From assembly GCF_002368035.1 (NCBI RefSeq), contig NZ_AP018222.1, positions 2,506,471 through 2,570,470 of the forward strand: a DNA stretch of 64,000 nt, written 5' to 3'. The position numbers and the translations under genes were made by a program. The notes under the pieces were generated by a model. That model searched no databases and was not told the origin of the DNA. It saw only the letters and a list, made by a program, of their open reading frames with translations. This DNA is from Nostoc linckia NIES-25. Lineage in GTDB: Bacteria; Cyanobacteriota; Cyanobacteriia; Cyanobacteriales; Nostocaceae. Position 1 is the first letter of the stretch. Every line of letters starts with the position of its first letter. Positions 61,994 to 64,000 of the stretch are shown piece after piece.

Positions 61994-63376
61994 ATGATTA
62001 ACACTGAATTATCTAACATTAGCGAGATTATTCAACATCAGCGAGAGTTTTTTCAAACGGGCAAAACTAAAGATATAAATTTTCGCATTGAGCAACTGCA
62101 AAAACTCAAGCAAGCAATCATTGAACACGAACAAGAAATAATCGAGGCACTACAAGCAGATTTATATAAACCAGTAGTAGAGACTTATCTAACAGAAATT
62201 GCCGTAATTAAGGAAATTGATTATGCTATCAAACACATCAAAACTTGGACAAAGCCCAAAAAAGCACCGGTTTCCTTAGAGTTTTTTTCATATTCAGCCC
62301 GCATTTATCCAGAACCAGTGGGAGTTGTCTTAATTATCAGTCCTTGGAACTATCCATTTCAGTTAGCAATTTCACCCTTAGTAGGTGCGATCGCCGCAGG
62401 AAATTGTGCAATTATTAAACCTTCAGAAATTGCTTCCCACACTTCCGGTATTGTCGCTAAAATTATTACCAAATATTTCCAAAAAGCTTATATTGCAGTA
62501 GTCGAAGGGGGCGTAGAAGCCAGTCAAAAACTACTAGCAGAAAAATTTGACCATATCTTTTTTACTGGTGGTACAGCCGTCGGCAAAATTGTCATGGAAG
62601 CAGCTGCAAAACATCTCACGCCAGTTACTTTAGAATTGGGCGGCAAAAGTCCTTGTATAGTCGATACTGACATTAATGTTGAACACACTGCCAGACGAAT
62701 TACTTGGGGCAAATTTATTAATGCTGGACAAACTTGTATCGCTCCCGACTATCTTTTAGTGGATAAAAAAATCAAAAAAGATTTAATAGATAGTCTGGAA
62801 AAAAGCCTAAAAGAATTTTATGGCGACAATCCGGCAAACAGCCCTGATTATGCGAGGATTATTAGTCAAAAACACTTTGACAGATTGAGTAAGTTTCTTG
62901 AAAATGGTGAAGTTATTATTGGTGGAGAAACTAAATCTTCAGAACGTTATATCGCCCCCACAATAATTGATAACGTTCCCTTAGAAGATTCTGTAATGCA
63001 GGAAGAAATTTTTGGGCCTATTTTGCCGATAATTGAATACAGCGATATTGCAGAAGCGATCGCCTTGATTAACTCTAGACCAAAACCCTTAGCATTATAC
63101 TTTTTTTCCCAAAATAAAAATCTGCAAAAGCGAGTTTTGCAGGAAACTTCATCAGGTGGAGTTTGTATCAACGATACAATCATGCATGTTGGAGTAACAT
63201 CTCTACCATTTGGCGGCGTAGGAGATAGCGGTATTGGCAATTATCACGGCAAAGCTAGTTTTGACACTTTTTCTCATCACAAAAGTGTATTGCAAAACTC
63301 TTTTTGGCTGGATTTAAAATGGCGGTATGCTCCCTATCATAACAAATTGCCCCTAATAAAGAAACTTTTAGGTTAA
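61994..63376 (+). CDS. Aldehyde dehydrogenase, class 3 / fatty-aldehyde type
   Basis: A 460-residue ALDH without signal peptide. Motifs: IISPWNYPFQLAISPLVGA, FFTGGTAVGKIVMEA, catalytic Glu in TLELGGKSPCIVD, catalytic Cys in FINAGQTCIAPDY, and EEIFGPILPI. The C-terminus LKWRYAPYHNKLPLIKKLLG is like class 3 and long-chain aldehyde dehydrogenases that act on hydrophobic aldehydes. In cyanobacteria homologues oxidise fatty or apocarotenoid aldehydes to acids. The start (MINTELSNISEIIQHQREFF) fits the family length. Confidence 0.92.
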   Translation: MINTELSNISEIIQHQREFFQTGKTKDINFRIEQLQKLKQAIIEHEQEIIEALQADLYKPVVETYLTEIAVIKEIDYAIKHIKTWTKPKKAPVSLEFFSYSARIYPEPVGVVLIISPWNYPFQLAISPLVGAIAAGNCAIIKPSEIASHTSGIVAKIITKYFQKAYIAVVEGGVEASQKLLAEKFDHIFFTGGTAVGKIVMEAAAKHLTPVTLELGGKSPCIVDTDINVEHTARRITWGKFINAGQTCIAPDYLLVDKKIKKDLIDSLEKSLKEFYGDNPANSPDYARIISQKHFDRLSKFLENGEVIIGGETKSSERYIAPTIIDNVPLEDSVMQEEIFGPILPIIEYSDIAEAIALINSRPKPLALYFFSQNKNLQKRVLQETSSGGVCINDTIMHVGVTSLPFGGVGDSGIGNYHGKASFDTFSHHKSVLQNSFWLDLKWRYAPYHNKLPLIKKLLG

Positions 63377-63391
63377 TAGTTAATAGTTAAA

Positions 63392-63518
63392 AGTTAGGAG
63401 TTAGGAGTGAGGAGTCAAAACTGAGGAATTATGAGTTATGAATAATAAGTTATGACTCTAATAAAGTTGTTAATTAAAAATTTTTAACTCTTAACTCCTA
63501 ACTCCTCACTCCTAACTC
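63392..63518. repeat. Inverted STRR arms between two convergent genes
   Basis: GAGTTAGGAGTGAGGAGT (63398-63415) is an exact reverse complement of ACTCCTCACTCCTAACTC (63501-63518), 85 bp apart. It touches the stop codon of the next gene. It could serve as a bidirectional terminator. Confidence 0.75.
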
Positions 63519-64000
63519 TTAAAACCCAAACGCGCTGCTATAACGCTCCTCTTTCCAAGGTTCGCCACGGCGGTGGTAGCCATTGCGCTCCCAAAAACCT
63601 AGTTCTTCACTGGTTAAAAACTCTAAACCATTAATCCACTTAGCACTTTTCCAAGCGTAGAGGTGAGGAACAACTAGCCGCATTGGCCCGCCATGTTCAG
63701 CTGGAAGATCTTCACCAAAAACTTTAAAGGCAAAGAAGTTTTCTTCCCGCATAAAGTCTTCCATAGAAATATTAGTAGTGTAGCCGCCATAGCAGTGTTC
63801 CATAATGTGCGCTACTTTAGGGTCTACCTCAATTAGACCCATAAAATCTGTTACTTTAATACCAGTCCATTTGACATCGAGTTTAGACCAGCGCGTTACA
63901 CAGTGGAAATCTGCTGTGAACTCATGTTGAGGTAGCGCCATAAAATCTGACCAATTAAAATTAGCCGATTTTGCTAAACCCCAAACTCGAAATTCCCATT
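63519..64000 (-). CDS. Sulfite-oxidase-like molybdopterin oxidoreductase, 5' end beyond the window
   Basis: About 160 C-terminal residues of an Oxidored_molyb (PF00174) protein; the frame is open to the window edge (WEFRVWGLAKSANFNWSDF precedes the first internal Met at 63941). Typical features are FTADFHCVTRWSKLDVKWTG with the molybdenum-ligand Cys, GGYTTNISMEDF and GEDLPAEHGGPMRLVVPHLY, then KWINGLEFL. Such small cytoplasmic sulfite-oxidase-like enzymes (YuiH type) are single-domain. The substrate is unknown. The missing part should lie immediately right of the window. Confidence 0.9.
   Translation of the reverse strand, partial: WEFRVWGLAKSANFNWSDFMALPQHEFTADFHCVTRWSKLDVKWTGIKVTDFMGLIEVDPKVAHIMEHCYGGYTTNISMEDFMREENFFAFKVFGEDLPAEHGGPMRLVVPHLYAWKSAKWINGLEFLTSEELGFWERNGYHRRGEPWKEERYSSAFGF

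Noticed and set aside
1..64000. tRNA or rRNA genes
   Set aside because: No cloverleaf with a GTTCRA-type T-loop or rRNA core was recognised; a covariance-model scan was not possible, so a missed tRNA cannot be fully excluded.

Overview
The window comes from a filamentous cyanobacterium, most likely a Nostocales member (Nostoc/Calothrix/Tolypothrix-like). The evidence is the abundance of the HIP1 octamer GCGATCGC, heptameric tandem repeats (STRRs) and dispersed palindromes between genes, and cyanobacterial marker genes: an NTRC-type thioredoxin reductase, a one-helix high-light-inducible protein, a tocopherol-type methyltransferase, a PilA-like pilin and many pentapeptide and TPR proteins. I see no rRNA, tRNA or transposase gene. 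Two genes are cut by the window edges: a LuxE-like synthetase on the left and a sulfite-oxidase-like enzyme on the right.

Layout. 1-13 kb is a glycan and protein-glycosylation region: LuxE-like, LuxC-like, NeuD-like acyltransferase, a small TPR protein, a DegT aminotransferase and three different GT41 (O-GlcNAc-transferase/SPINDLY-like) proteins, ending at a type IV pilin gene. The genes around 3.5-8 kb are strikingly AT-rich. 13-23 kb is mostly housekeeping: NTRC, an OppC-type permease, a ROK kinase, CTP synthase and a cell-wall amidase. 23-28 kb looks like a small accessory/defence patch: a DUF4258/DUF2283 pair, a large SF2 helicase-HNH protein, an antitoxin-like orphan and a Uma2 nuclease gene broken by one stop codon. 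28-37 kb holds YraN, QueA, a TPR protein, the KtrA/KtrB potassium uptake pair and a methyltransferase. 37.85-39.59 kb is a 24-repeat CRISPR array with no cas genes in the window; its leader lies on the right, so it is transcribed on the minus strand. 40-50 kb has alanine dehydrogenase, HLIP, WD40, SLH, pentapeptide, CHAD and DUF3616 genes with MITE-like elements. 51-55 kb is a two-component locus in which a response regulator and a hybrid kinase appear to be one gene split by a frameshift in a C-rich repeat. 55-64 kb holds a PhoD-like phosphatase, a deleted kinase remnant, malic enzyme, another sensor kinase, an aldehyde dehydrogenase and the partial molybdopterin enzyme.

How the parts fit. 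The LuxE/LuxC/DegT/NeuD set has the enzyme types needed to activate an acid, reduce it to an aldehyde, aminate it and acylate the amine; with the neighbouring glycosyltransferases this suggests a surface glycan or glycoprotein decoration. The GT41 gene next to pilA suggests a link to pilus biogenesis. Both are inferences.

The most distinctive thing is how strongly repeats shape the genes. Repeats encode protein linkers (YraN, the response regulator, QueA), supply a start codon (ROK kinase), flank ktrA as long inverted copies, split a two-component gene, and a HIP1 site sits at the breakpoint of a kinase deletion. The CRISPR array also records what looks like one mis-registered spacer integration, which duplicated 13 nt of the neighbouring spacer.
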